From Pyrrhosoma nymphula (lineage: Eukaryota > Arthropoda > Insecta > Odonata > Coenagrionidae): 64,000 nt of DNA. The notes beneath the pieces are model-generated. The model did no database searches. It was not told where the DNA came from and worked only from the letters and a program-made list of their open reading frames with translations. The position numbers and the translations under genes are program-made. The stretch spans positions 51,783,164-51,847,163 of the forward strand of contig OY754337.1 of the NCBI GenBank assembly GCA_963573305.1, written 5' to 3'. This document shows positions 22,561 to 33,649 of this stretch, piece by piece (position 1 is the stretch's first letter; every line of letters starts with the position of its first letter).

Positions 22561-22632
22561 TTCTTTCAATCTCCCGCTCCCCCCCCCCCTCCAACAGCCC
22601 CTCCCTACACCGATATTACCAGTAGCCATTAA

Positions 22633-23659
22633 CAGATTCCAAGGAATAGTTATCCCTAGTGCAATCCCTTTTACTCTGATGGTTTCACAAAAATTCCCAC
22701 ATCAGTAGCCTGGACTTGCTGATCATCATTGACCATTGTGTATAGAAGTTCCCAAATATATTGTAATATATATTACATTACATTATATGTGTTCTTGCTA
22801 ATCCTTCCTTTATCCTAACTCGCTACACCACATGCTGCCCGGAGGCCATCAACGCCGGAAAATCCCTACCCAGCCTATAATGTAATGCTGCCCTTTTTCT
22901 CCCTACCCCTTCCCCCTTCTGCCTCCTACCTACAAGACACTCCAATGCCCGTTTTCCTCTCCTACCCTCATTTCCCCTCTTGCCCTTACGCACCTGAATT
23001 TTGCATATGTACGGATGTAAAATGATCATTGTTACCGGAATATGTCACTATGTGATGAAACCCGAGTCGTTAGAAATAGATCAATTTTGTGGACCATTAC
23101 TATGAAGTTAACTAAGACTGGTCTTCAGGTGGCTCCGTCTTCATTTGAGTGAGATTTTTGACTGCGCTGAAGTTTTTAATGATTTTTTTAAATGAGCTGT
23201 AGTGACAATCGTGGTATTTTTGACAAATATTTACGCAAAATTATCAAATGATTGGGCTACTGAATTTTTTCAGCGGCTTACATGTCCACCACAACGCATG
23301 TATCTTCACTTTTGTCAGAATACATACTGCGTATGAGAGAGTATTGTCTTCAGATGGCAATATTTGATATATATAGCAATGTTGAACTCTGCTTTGGTGA
23401 CTGCCAAATTGATGATTGAAATAAGACAGTAGTGGACGTTATCTTTTGATAGAATATGGCAAACTGCATTTGAGGTTTTTGAGGATTAAAGCAATTAAAC
23501 TACCCCCCCCCCCTAATAACTAAAACCCATAGCGGTTATTACCGTTGCGGTAGTAAGAGCTGGTTCAGGGAACTGTCTCAGTCATATATAGTTCCTTCAT
23601 ACTGAGGGATTTATGGGATAGACACCAGTAAGTTCGCGGTTACCATTTTTGTTTATTTT
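22633..23659. other. unassigned stretch
   Basis: Nothing recognised apart from a nine-base C run near 23505 and a purine/pyrimidine-biased patch at 22890-22990. Confidence 0.35.
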
Positions 23660-23905
23660 CAACAGTCATAGTTTTGTGAAGATCAAGTTGGTGAGTGTTG
23701 GCTTTAAATACCGAGGGTTTGGGTTTGAATCCCGGCAGTATTTCAGAGTTTTATATTATTATTACTTTTGTGCATGTAGAGAGAATAGCAGCGGATACGA
23801 GGGCTGGCTATCTGTCGGATGGTATTTTAAACTGTAAACCTTTTGGCACTATTCATTTAGAGTGGGCTATTGCTGATACCTGATATTATCCGCACTACCT
23901 TGTTC
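23660..23905 (+). mobile_element. tRNA-derived SINE copy
   Basis: The B box is GGGTTTGAATCCCGG at about 23728; AAGTTGGTGAGTGTTGGC upstream resembles an A box. The body has GTCGGATGGTATTTTAAACTG, shortened here, then TTTAGAGTGGGCTATTGCTG, aligned with the same blocks in the copies at 12041 and 32265. The tail is lost or unrecognisable. Confidence 0.6.
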
Positions 23906-25807
23906 CCCAGTTAACGCATAATTACGTAACTTATATTATTTTTTGGGGGAATTAATTATTGTAGGCTTCACGGTATTTTTATTTCATTAATAATATTGGC
24001 CACTTTTCAAGGAAAAGGAAACGTAATAAGTCAATCATAGGAAATGGTCCCTTCTCAAGTAATAATCTATTATTTTTAATCGTGAGACCTTAAGTAACTG
24101 CTGAACCTTTATGTTTTACCATTATACTCAATAAAAACTTACTTTACCTGGATTAAAATCGTTAAAAAGTTGAAAAATTGGCTTTAAATATTAAAAACAA
24201 ACAGCAATTACAATTTTATTGATATGTACCATGTGCTAATGTGTGGTCTCATGAAAAATAGTAGTTTTTGATAAATTATTTCTTTTCCCTATTCCATTCC
24301 TCTGTCTTCAGTAGAAACAAAACTCGCAAAAATCAAAGAAACAGGAAAATTTTGTGAGAAATGTGTCCACGAATTGAGTGTCTGCGAAATAAAACTGGCC
24401 AGCAGGTTAACTTCTGGAAAGGAATTTTCATATATATTTTCAGGGAAGTTTACACGAATACAAAAATTGAACGACCAATAAGTTCCCATATCTTAGATAG
24501 TATTTCGTAATAGCGTAGCCCTGTGTCGCCCTAGTGGGGCGTAGCCATGTTTCGTAGACAGCATGTATCAGTGGTTTCCTAACTTGCTCTGTATTCCTTG
24601 GCTAGTAGGACAGTCAGTCGTGATGTAAGTTTCTATATAGCCCGATGTAGAGTGAAACGCGTTGATTTCAAGTCCTCTCTTGTTATGCTAGTCAGGATAT
24701 AGGCGGTATAACATCACGAAGTGGCGCAGTACCTGAGTAAGCGTTTTATTGCACTTATGACAAGTTCTCCCTGCACAAATGATAAAGCCTCTTGAAAGTT
24801 CGTTGACCGAGTAAAAAGGGCATGCTGGGCAATAAAACGATGAACTCGGAGAATATCTGGAGTTTCCTCCCAGAAGTTTCAAGGAGCACAAATGTTTTAC
24901 AGTGGATATGAGCTTGTAAATGTCTTGCTCCCTCTATCGACACCAGTAATTATGTGAAAAATTAGTAGCCCAAAAATATTATTGTTAATTCACCTATTTT
25001 TTATGGTATTAGCTGTTATTATTTCCCGACATAGCATCATTCGGCTTTCATACGTTCGTATCTTCCATTCCCATATCATTTGCTTTGATTTAAAATTAAA
25101 ATATTGTATTTTAACTAAATATTCCTATTTACTAGCAAAAAAACATATTTCTCCCCATTGTTTTTCAGGAATGCTATTACATTTTGATATCGTAATAACG
25201 AACATACGGCTTATTCATGGATGATAGGTATCCTTCAAAACCTTGGAATATACGCGCAAAAATATGCAAACACTCTATATCATTTTTTAATATTAATATA
25301 AACTAACGTCCATAGCATACCAAGGCATTCTCAAGTTTTTATGTTGAATTTTTTCTCTTTTTTCTCTTTCCCTATCAATGCAGAAATCTCTCTATTAGTA
25401 ATACTTTGGAAATAAAATCTTAAAACGCAATGGACAGAACCCAGAGTAACCCAGTAACCGCCGAGTATTTGGAGCTGCACAGGGTTGAATACCTTGGCAG
25501 ATATTTCATCGAAGAACTTCGATCCACAAATGCAACGCATGGAGTGAACTTCAAATATAGTGCCTCGCCCGTAAATTGGGACCTAACACTTAGGACCCCT
25601 AAGTCGCCTTTCGTGAAAAGTAGGGTTACGCCAGTGCTGGTTTCTCTCCAACCTTACTCTATTATAAAAAATAATTATAATTTTTCTCTTCCAACTTTCC
25701 GACAGCATTCGTGGCACTAAGACCTCTAGTTTGGGTTGTATATGCTAATTACAGCAAATCCTGCAATCGAGCAACACATCTTGTGCTTATTTTACGAGAA
25801 TAGGTTT
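23906..25807. other. unassigned stretch
   Basis: A GC-richer island at 24500-24960 has a minus-strand frame with CHKCNKTLTQVL that is only vaguely like the C-terminal Cys/His region of some LINE proteins. Not strong enough to call. Confidence 0.35.
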
Positions 25808-26159
25808 CATTAATTAAGGCTGGTTTTTAAGGGTTTGGTCAAAAATCATATTTATACTATTGCCAACATTTAGTTTTATTTGTAAGTCTTCATCAGGGCT
25901 AGCATAGTAAATAGAATATACCAACATTGTAAACATGATACACCTAGACCAAGTAGGCAAAACCACATGTTTTTTATAAATATACATGTACCTTCAACAT
26001 TCGCTACCTGGGCAAAGATGATAATGTACATTAAGGGTAGTTTATTATGGGTCGGAGGTAATTGACACATGATGTGTAAATACTATCAGTTACAATGTCG
26101 GCAATGCCTTATTTATGATTTTTGACCAAATCCTCAAAAACCAGACCTAACTAATGGAT
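25808..26159. mobile_element. foldback or MITE-like element with about 50-bp terminal inverted repeats
   Basis: The left end (CTGGTTTTTAAGGGTTTGGT, then CAAAAATCAT, then ATTGCCAACAT) is matched on the opposite strand at the right end (CTGGTTTTTGAGGATTTGGT, CAAAAATCAT, ATTGCCGACAT). The element is about 350 bases and has no coding frame of note. A degenerate hammerhead-like motif lies just inside the left end. I see no clear target-site duplication, so the superfamily is open. Confidence 0.6.
25873..25896 (-). other. degenerate hammerhead-like motif
   Basis: On the minus strand CTGATGA is intact, but the second box reads AAAAC rather than GAAAC. It sits inside the inverted-repeat element. Confidence 0.25.
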
Positions 26160-26312
26160 TTCACTGTGGTCTACAGCCTTGACGACATAAGTTTCATTGT
26201 TAGATTGTAAATTGTTGAAGTTGTAAATTATTTTTTTCTTCTATGAATGAAGTTCTAATGGGAATTTTCAAGAGTGTTTTACGAACGGAAGATTATACAC
26301 ATTTAATTGATC

Positions 26313-28919
26313 ATGTGTTTCCATAAGGAAGTTTTTCCTCCAGGATATAAAATCTACAGATGCGATCGAAGCGATAGGACAGGAGGCGGAGTTTTTATAG
26401 CAGTTAAATCACATTTACACAGCACCGCCCATGAAATAACTGATAATGAAATAGAAAGCGTATGGTGTACAATTAAACAACGAAACAAAAGGAGTATACA
26501 TGTTTGCTCTTTTTATAGACCTCCAAACTCCGAAGCTGATATTATTTACCAATTAGAAAATCAAATATCCGCATTTACTTTGAGAGACAGTAAAAGTGTA
26601 ATCATTATTGGGGGAGATTTTAATCTGCCATCTATAAATTGGGATTCTTACACTGTAAAGCCAAATTCAAGGAATAGGGAAATCAGCGAGATCTTACTCA
26701 ACACACTTACTAAGCACTCACTCGCCCAAGTAGTTGACAAGCCTACGAGAGGAAATAAAATATTAGACCTTTTTGCAGTAAGCCATCCTAGGTTGATAAA
26801 ACAACTCGATATTATTGATGGCATAAGTGATCACAGAGTAATTTTTGCAGCCTTAAAACTTGAAGTAGAGTCAGCTGTAAAACCGAAACGCAATATTTAT
26901 TTATTTGATAAATGCAACTTCATAAAATTTGGCGAGATGCTTAATGATTCGTACACTGACTTCGTAGCTAAAACAGAGGACAAAAGCACTGATGCATCAT
27001 GGAAATATTTCTTAGAAATTCTACGCCAGGGAATCAACGAATATATTCCGCGAAAATTGAAATGTGATAGTAAAGAACCTCGCTGGTATAACAATGATGT
27101 TAGGAGGGACCTTAAGAGACAGAGAAAACTGTACAACTTATTCAAAAAGTCCATTACGTTAGGTGACAAATCGAAGGAACTTGAAGCAAAAGAAAGTTAC
27201 GCTGCACAACGCTCAAAAACCAAGAAATCAATGCGTACTGCATTGCGAAATTTCAAGAAAAAAGTACTTGGTGAATTACTCGAAGAAAATCCGAAATCTT
27301 TTTGGTCATATGCGAGAGAGCTTCAGGGAAAATCTTCAACCGTAGATTCGTTATTTGATAAAGATGGCAAACTTGTCACCGATAATATTGACAAAGCTAA
27401 CACGTTAAATTCCCACTTCGAAAGTGTATACACTACAGACGATACTCCATGTTATTTCGACATTTCATTCACTGAGGAACCGATGAAAGAAATCACTATT
27501 CAATGTGATGGGATAACTAAACAGCTACAGTCGATCAAAAATAGTAAATCTCCGGGTCCGGAGGGAATACCCGCGCGTGTCCTCAAGGAATTAGCGCCAC
27601 AGATCGCACCGTTCTTAGACATAATATTCAAGAAGTCATTGTCTGAAGGAAAGATACCAATAGACTGGAAAATTGCAAACGTTACACCGATATTCAAAAA
27701 GGGAAACAGACATGACCCAGGGAACTATCGACCAATTTCATTAACGTCTATTATAGGCAAGATACTCGAACATATCGTCGTTAGCAATATCATGACGTTC
27801 CTGGACAGTCGTAACTTCCTTCATGGCTGTCAGCACGGCTTTCGGAAAGGTAGATCATGTGAAACACAGCTCGCGCTCTTTCTTCATGACGTTCTCAAAT
27901 CTGGTGAATCGAAAATACAAGTGGACGCATTATTCCTAGATTTTAAGAAAGCTTTCGACACGGTACCTCACAACAAACTTTTATACAAATTACAGTCATG
28001 CGGCCTAAACAAAACAGTAGTAAACTGGATACGCGACTTTCTGAGTGATCGTAAGCAAAAAGTAGTTCTTGACGGAATTAGCTCTGATGCAGTTAAAGTG
28101 ACATCAGGTGTCCCACAAGGAAGCGTAATCGGCCCCCTTTTGTTCATTATATACATAAATGACCTATGCTCTCGAATTAGCAGTAAAATACGTTTATTTG
28201 CTGATGACGCTGTCATCTATCGCGAAATTAATGATCACTCTGACTTTGAAATTCTATCATCGGATTTAAACAACGTTCATGTGTGGAGCCAAGAGTGGGG
28301 ACTCGAACTTAATCTGAGCAAATGTGCGGCGGTACATTTCTTGCGGAGGTCGTCCAACTATCCCCGTGTATATGCTGTGGATGGCGTTAAGATAAAGGCG
28401 ACAGATGAAGTTAAGTATCTGGGAGTTACGATAACCTCAAACCTATCGTGGGGAACACATATAAGAAATATTTGTGGCAGAGCTCTGAAGAAGCTAGGAT
28501 TCGTCAAGCGTATTGTGGGAAGATTCTCAGATGAAAAAGTAAAAGAGAGGTGCTATTTCGCACTCGTCCGGCCACACCTTGAATATGCAGCAAGCATATG
28601 GGATCCGGTGCAGAAAGATTTAATTCGGGAACTTAATAAAATACAAAGGAAAGCTGCGCGATTCGTCAAAAACTGTTACGGGCGTACAGACAGCGTTACG
28701 CAGATGTTAAACGAATTAGGCTGGGAGCCGCTAGAGACTCGGAGGCTGCGCGCTAGGCTTAGATTACTTGAGCAATTGAGAATAGATATCTTTCAGAGCG
28801 ACACGGAGAACATCATATTAGAACCCCACTATATTTCCAGGTCCGACAGAAACGATAAATTAAGAGAGATATTCTGCCGAACGGATAGGTATGGGAATTC
28901 GTTTTCCCCCGAACAATAA
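26313..28919 (+). CDS. CR1/L2-like endonuclease/reverse transcriptase, N-terminally truncated
   Basis: The frame is open for 870 codons from 26307 to the TAA at 28917-28919. The ATG at 26313 is accidental, because element homology starts at 26326. Endonuclease: GDFNLPSINWD (26613 on) and the SDH dyad (26826-26834) remain; the N-terminal WN and the catalytic Glu are lost. Polymerase: SKSPGPEGIP, NYRPISLTS, CQHGFRKGRSCETQL, FLDFKKAFDTVPH, SGVPQGSVIGPLLF and the active-site FADD (28197-28208) are all intact, followed by KYLGVTI and the RxAARFV thumb region. Relatives end in a conserved FFPRTIRDFN-like motif. Here that motif appears in the next frame after a run of T and C at about 28898-28906, so a one-base loss has changed the last few residues. 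The polymerase could still be functional, but the endonuclease cannot be. The protein would copy element RNA at a DNA nick in the nucleus. Confidence 0.85.
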   Translation: MCFHKEVFPPGYKIYRCDRSDRTGGGVFIAVKSHLHSTAHEITDNEIESVWCTIKQRNKRSIHVCSFYRPPNSEADIIYQLENQISAFTLRDSKSVIIIGGDFNLPSINWDSYTVKPNSRNREISEILLNTLTKHSLAQVVDKPTRGNKILDLFAVSHPRLIKQLDIIDGISDHRVIFAALKLEVESAVKPKRNIYLFDKCNFIKFGEMLNDSYTDFVAKTEDKSTDASWKYFLEILRQGINEYIPRKLKCDSKEPRWYNNDVRRDLKRQRKLYNLFKKSITLGDKSKELEAKESYAAQRSKTKKSMRTALRNFKKKVLGELLEENPKSFWSYARELQGKSSTVDSLFDKDGKLVTDNIDKANTLNSHFESVYTTDDTPCYFDISFTEEPMKEITIQCDGITKQLQSIKNSKSPGPEGIPARVLKELAPQIAPFLDIIFKKSLSEGKIPIDWKIANVTPIFKKGNRHDPGNYRPISLTSIIGKILEHIVVSNIMTFLDSRNFLHGCQHGFRKGRSCETQLALFLHDVLKSGESKIQVDALFLDFKKAFDTVPHNKLLYKLQSCGLNKTVVNWIRDFLSDRKQKVVLDGISSDAVKVTSGVPQGSVIGPLLFIIYINDLCSRISSKIRLFADDAVIYREINDHSDFEILSSDLNNVHVWSQEWGLELNLSKCAAVHFLRRSSNYPRVYAVDGVKIKATDEVKYLGVTITSNLSWGTHIRNICGRALKKLGFVKRIVGRFSDEKVKERCYFALVRPHLEYAASIWDPVQKDLIRELNKIQRKAARFVKNCYGRTDSVTQMLNELGWEPLETRRLRARLRLLEQLRIDIFQSDTENIILEPHYISRSDRNDKLREIFCRTDRYGNSFSPEQ

Positions 28920-29053
28920 GGGACTTTAATAAATGCAAGGCGTAATTTCATAGAGAGTTTCCTTTTTATATGTAAACGGCTGGTGTCCTAACACCCCCCG
29001 CCACACGCCTATTGAGGTGGCTTGCGGGGTAGTATGTAGATGTAGATGTAGAT
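26318..29053 (+). mobile_element. 5'-truncated CR1/L2-like LINE
   Basis: Structure: partial APE endonuclease, complete reverse transcriptase, a 3' untranslated region of about 130 bases with a hairpin, and a tail of three GTAGAT-type units (about 29035-29053). The insertion starts inside the endonuclease at EVFPPGY, so the promoter, leader, any ORF1 and the first endonuclease residues are missing. No target-site duplication was found by eye, as is common in this group. Two shorter 3' ends of related elements lie at 7240 and 46150. Confidence 0.85.
28996..29029 (+). promoter_or_regulatory. 3' terminal hairpin of the CR1/L2-like LINE
   Basis: CCCCGC (28996-29001) pairs with GCGGGG (29024-29029), and CAC with GTG inside. 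The related fragment at 46183-46213 has CCTGC paired with GCAGG, a compensatory change. LINE polymerases of this type recognise the RNA 3' end, so a template-recognition role is likely but inferred. Confidence 0.5.
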
Positions 29054-30396
29054 GAAGGGCATGTAGAAAATTAGAAACAAGGTTAGCGTTGTCATTATTT
29101 TGATCTTTATCGACGAAAGTCGATTGAACTCCCCTGTGTCAGGCAATAATGAAAGGACCGGAAGTTTGTCGAAGAGTAACGTCGTAAAAAAGATTAAAAC
29201 AAACTATCTATTTGCTTAAGAGATCGGCCTAAGCGTCCCTTTGAGACTCTTTGTTGCGCAAGAGTGACCTCACAAGACCTCGGTTGCCCCGCAAAATGTG
29301 TTGGTCATGTTTAAAGAACATTTTCCTGCAATATTTGCTCATAGAATCCCAGAAGGCCTAAAATTAGGAGCGTGGTCGAAACGTATTTTAAGTGATTTCG
29401 TATCATTTGTGAGTTTAGAACTTGCAGAAAAACTGCTAGACTTTTATAATTTGTCAGTTGAGCACATGATAACTTTCTCAAAATTTTAACAAATCTCAGT
29501 AGGGATCGCGATAGTAAGTAATACAAACAAATAAAAAAAACCTTTAAATGCATGCAAACTTCCCCAAAGCTCTGAATAGCCTTTGACTTTACCGTTTTAT
29601 TATATCGAGATATCCTCTAGACCAGCTACACATGCGGTCATTTCCTTTTCCAATTATGAGTGATGAATTTTCCAAGGGATGAGAACAAATATTTCTCCCC
29701 TAGTTCCCCTTAGTATAAAACAGCGTAAGTCTTAAGGTAGGTTGAGCGAAATTTTTCCGTATTAATAATAGAGACCATGTTCAAATTTTTTTTTTTAAAT
29801 TTTAGCAACTGTAAAAAAATGAAGTAAATATTGTAACTTTAATGACGCAAAAACTTTGTTTTAACTTACTGAAGTACTCAGTTATTAATAAAATATGCAT
29901 GCATAAGGGATTAGCTTGACTGATTTTTCACGCTTTACGATGAAATGCCTTAACAACTGAAATATTATTTTTTCTACGAACCATTAAGCATTAATTTAGT
30001 AAACATTACTACGGTGAATAATTGATTTATTTTTAAAATAGTTGAGAAGGCATACAAACTACACACTGTTACATTTCTGACGAGATTATGCGTTATAAAT
30101 TCTTCATTTGTAAAATAAAGCCCTTCTGGAGTGCATTCCCGTACCATTCCCTTTTTATAAATGTCTATAATTTTTTTGGCAAATATTTTGAAAAGGTTAA
30201 AAGTAAGTTCCTGGTATTTTGCTTACATTAAAAGGATGAGATACTCTTCTTTATAATGAGGCTAAGTTCATCAAATTTTACATGAAGTGATATATCACTC
30301 AAATTACCTTAAAACTGTGGTAATTGACATGATTAGGAATGATTCAGGTGATTTTTGCGGTAGTTTTTGTGGAGGAAATTATATATTTGACTGTAC
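29054..30396. other. unassigned AT-rich stretch
   Basis: No element recognised; only short frames under 80 codons. Confidence 0.4.
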
Positions 30397-30582
30397 TAAA
30401 TTTGAATGTAAGATATAAGTAAGCATCAACTATTGGGAAATAGTATTGATAAAAAAATGTTTCGTTAGCATCGACATCATCAGAATTTCATTATAAAGAC
30501 ATGTTTACAACAGTCCTCCAATTTTATTTCTCCCAATACTGTGAAATAACTCAAATTTCTTGTTTGATTTGGCCAATTTCTT
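30397..30582. repeat. 186-bp duplication, copy 1
   Basis: Identical to 30592-30777 except for one base found by eye (AAGTAAGC here, AAGTCAGC there). A nine-base spacer gives a period of 195. Confidence 0.95.
30459..30483 (-). other. hammerhead-like motif in duplication copy 1
   Basis: On the minus strand CTGATGA, then a weak 2-3-bp stem, then GAAAC. The motif is repeated exactly 195 bases downstream. Confidence 0.3.
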
Positions 30583-30591
30583 GTGGCCAAA

Positions 30592-30777
30592 TAAATTTGA
30601 ATGTAAGATATAAGTCAGCATCAACTATTGGGAAATAGTATTGATAAAAAAATGTTTCGTTAGCATCGACATCATCAGAATTTCATTATAAAGACATGTT
30701 TACAACAGTCCTCCAATTTTATTTCTCCCAATACTGTGAAATAACTCAAATTTCTTGTTTGATTTGGCCAATTTCTT
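30592..30777. repeat. 186-bp duplication, copy 2
   Basis: The second copy of the recent duplication. It carries the same minus-strand CTGATGA/GAAAC boxes at 30654-30678. Confidence 0.95.
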
Positions 30778-31769
30778 AAGATCAGTTTATTATTTAGTTA
30801 TTCGTTTACTCTTTCTTCATTTTTCCTCGGCTACCTCGAATTTCGTCCCCAGGTACTCATCGTGAACACCTTATCCATCTCACATTACCCTCCAGCATGT
30901 GTCTGCGCACGCTGCTCGTTATAAGCGGTGACAGATATTACACACCTCAGTGGAAAATCAGATTGTAAAATCACGTTTGAAGTAATATGTGTGAAGATCA
31001 AATACTATCCACTTCACACGATAATTGAGAGCACGATGCTGTCTCTGCAATTTCAATTGAGAAATTGGGTGGAAATGCATGTGCTGTCTTTCACAGGACT
31101 AAACATTTTTTTCATTAATTGGTAGACTAATTTCCAGTCAAAACTGTAATGATGCGTATTCATTGACTGTGTAAGGATCGGTGGGAATGGAAATGATAAC
31201 AGTTAGTCATCAAGATGTGCGCCTGTTATTTGCAGCTAAAAAACTTGGCGTTCTCTCGATGTCTCCACCTCCAAGGCCGCTGCCAGGAAATCGCATCTCT
31301 GTATCTCTCCGTCTCAGCACTCCGCGGAGAGACTGCCTGCTTGCTGCCTCATGCCATCGTCGCCTCCTTATGGCAAGAGCCAATATAACCTCGGAGGGTT
31401 CTTCCAGGAGTTTCCATCACCCCTTCAGCCCCAGAGGAAGTTAAAATGGGCCTGCCCCGCCGCCTACTAAATATGGATTCATAAATATATATAATATTTT
31501 CCGGCTTTATTAGGTTTAATCACATTGCGATAATTTGGAAATAATTACACATTGTAATATTCCACCGAAAGTTCTGTTCTGTGGAATATTAAAAAGTGAG
31601 GTTATTTCCAAATCATGGATCCGTAAATATATTGTATAATATATTGTGTCGAATCTATCGAGTAGTGTTTTCAAGAAAAATTGTTTTACATGGGAGTTTT
31701 ATATTCTTATCTATCTATCTATCTATCTTTTATATATTATCTTTTTCCCTGTTGTTTTCTATCTTTGTC
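30778..31769. other. unassigned stretch
   Basis: Contains an ATCT tetranucleotide run near 31707-31729. The 87-codon frame at 31181-31444 has no recognisable domain. Confidence 0.4.
31707..31729. repeat. (ATCT)n microsatellite
   Basis: About five tetranucleotide units followed by TTTT. Confidence 0.85.
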
Positions 31770-31905
31770 TATCAGTTTGATCTTCACTGAAGATTCTTCA
31801 GTGTTCTTCTCCAGCGCCAAGATTCAAAGGATTCTCTTCTCTTCCAATTTTCTAGTAGTCCACGTTTCTGATCCATACAGTCAGTGCCAGTGCCCACATG
31901 AATGT
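31770..31905 (-). mobile_element. RTE-like LINE relic, short
   Basis: Minus-strand codons around 31800-31885 give LYGSETWTTRKLEEKRI, then a degenerate ESWRWRR-like part. This is the hallmark C-terminal block also found in the full-length element (LYGAETWTLRKEDENRL). A second, worse copy of the same start is visible at about 31985-32050. Confidence 0.5.
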
Positions 31906-32264
31906 TTACGCTTGCAGTTTCCGGGTCTCTGAGTATGTTAGCGACGTCTTTATTATGTACGCGTCAACATTCTCCTGCAGCATGCTTTGAAAGCATTCTT
32001 GATTCCAATTTTCTAATAGTTCACGTTACTGATTCATAAAGTCTGTTCTAGATCCCATATAAATCTTTTTTCTTGATGTGTTCTCTTCAAATATTTTCTT
32101 TGAGTAAGGTACCATCCATTTTCTATAGAAGTACCAAGTTGGAATATTTCATTTATTCTGATTACTCTTATTTTTGGGTGAACACTTGCTTTCGTCCTCT
32201 TTAATCCGCAAATCAATTATTACTTCCTGTACAATTTATTATTTTGTTCTTGGAATATATTCCA

Positions 32265-32545
32265 GGTTTGGTTTGGTTTGGTGATGGAATAAAGCGACAA
32301 ATAAATGACGCATTTCAAACCATGAGGAAAGGTGTATAGGAAGGAAAGGGAGTGATATAAAGTGTGGAATGAAACCCTGCATCGGCGTTTGCCTGCTCTA
32401 AACGAAAAACGACTAGAGATCCTCAGTTTTATGCCGTATCCAACGGACGGGGTACTGCTTTTAAAGTTCTGTCCATGTAACGCCCAAAGAATAGATAAGG
32501 TTTACGTCAAAAATTCTTCGTCACTGCCGGGATGCGAGCTCTGAT
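32265..32545 (-). mobile_element. tRNA-derived SINE, near full length
   Basis: On the minus strand AGAGCTCGCATCCCGGCAG is a decayed B box. The body has CCGTCCGTTGGATACGGC, then TTTCGTTTAGAGCAGGCAA and ACGCCGATGCAGGGTTTC. The tail has CTTTCCTCATGG and TTATTTGTCGCTTTATTCC. The tail is well preserved and helps define the family 3' end. Confidence 0.65.
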
Positions 32546-32721
32546 CTACTGGATGGAAAGATAGTTCTCTAAGAATTACGCCAAACTCAATCCCACACAC
32601 TTCCTCTTGTGGCGGCCCGTTCGACTGCCTAAAAGCTCCGAAAGCCTCCAGCCCTACCGCGCGGGAGACCCAGCAGTCCCCACTCAACGCGAGGACTTTC
32701 CCAGAACCCAGGCCGGGAGGC

Positions 32722-32773
32722 TTCGCGAACCTTCTACTACCTAGGTCGAGAACTTTTGGCGGCCCTTTATAAG
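32722..32773 (+). promoter_or_regulatory. heat-shock-element plus TATA promoter-like block
   Basis: TTCGCGAACCTTC (32722-32734) is a perfect three-unit heat-shock element (TTC, GAA, TTC with two-base spacing). A TATA box (TTTATAAG, TATAAG at 32768-32773) lies 34 bases downstream in a GC-rich setting. Transcription would start near 32798. No long frame follows, so either the gene starts with a non-coding exon, the product is non-coding, or the match is fortuitous. Confidence 0.4.
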
Positions 32774-33649
32774 CCGAGCCGCCGATCTACACCAGGGGGG
32801 TGTTTCTGACTCTCATCGGATTGTCGGAGACGGAAACCTTTTCTTTCCGAATCGAACGATTTTCCCGTTTCCCGTGCGTTTCACACTGCCCGTCGTAAAG
32901 GAATCCGTCTGGTGCATGACGTCACACCCCATCCCAGTGGCGAAGCGAAGAAACGTCATAAGTAGCCACATGTTTTGAAAAGACAAGTGAGCAGAGAAAT
33001 TCATCGCCCGCGAAAACATCTGAAACTTGAAGATGGAAGGGAACGGTATTTAATAGAGTGTCTCTCTATTAAGTGGTTTTAAAAATGTTTTATATAAGTG
33101 AAGTTGTTGTAAGTGAAAATATTAGAATTTATAATTCACGATCGTTGTAGTGTTTTGAGTATTGAAGTCGTCACGGTAACAGTTTATAGTGTTGCAGTTA
33201 GAGTTTTAATAGAATGGGCATTAGTAATTAGTTTTGTGGGGGCTTCGAGTGTATCGGTCGTTCGCTTGAGAAAGATTTTATGTATGTTTGATTGAATACA
33301 TTGAGGTTGTTTCATTGAATATATTGAGCTTATGCCGTAACTGTATATTAAAAATGCTGGTTGGCACTACCGTGAAGAGGTTCAGCTAAAACCAATGGAG
33401 GTACTGAGAGTTAGTCCATTACTTATTTCGTTTATACTTATCGTTTCACCAATTTAATTTGAATTAAACCAAGATTAAGGGTTTTCAAAGAAATTAAATA
33501 GCTACGTCCGCATATTCTCTCGTATATATTATAAATTATTTCCATTTACTAACTATTATATTCGCAGTATACGAATGTGCTTTCTTAAGAGAATATATTA
33601 GTATATTACTGTTGTGATAAAACAACCTAATAACAATGGAATGATATCT

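Noticed and set aside
24660..24945. Minus-strand Cys/His segment CHKCNKTLTQVL
   Set aside because: Slight resemblance to the C-terminal zinc region of some LINE proteins, but no polymerase motifs nearby and spacing of Cys/His not convincing.
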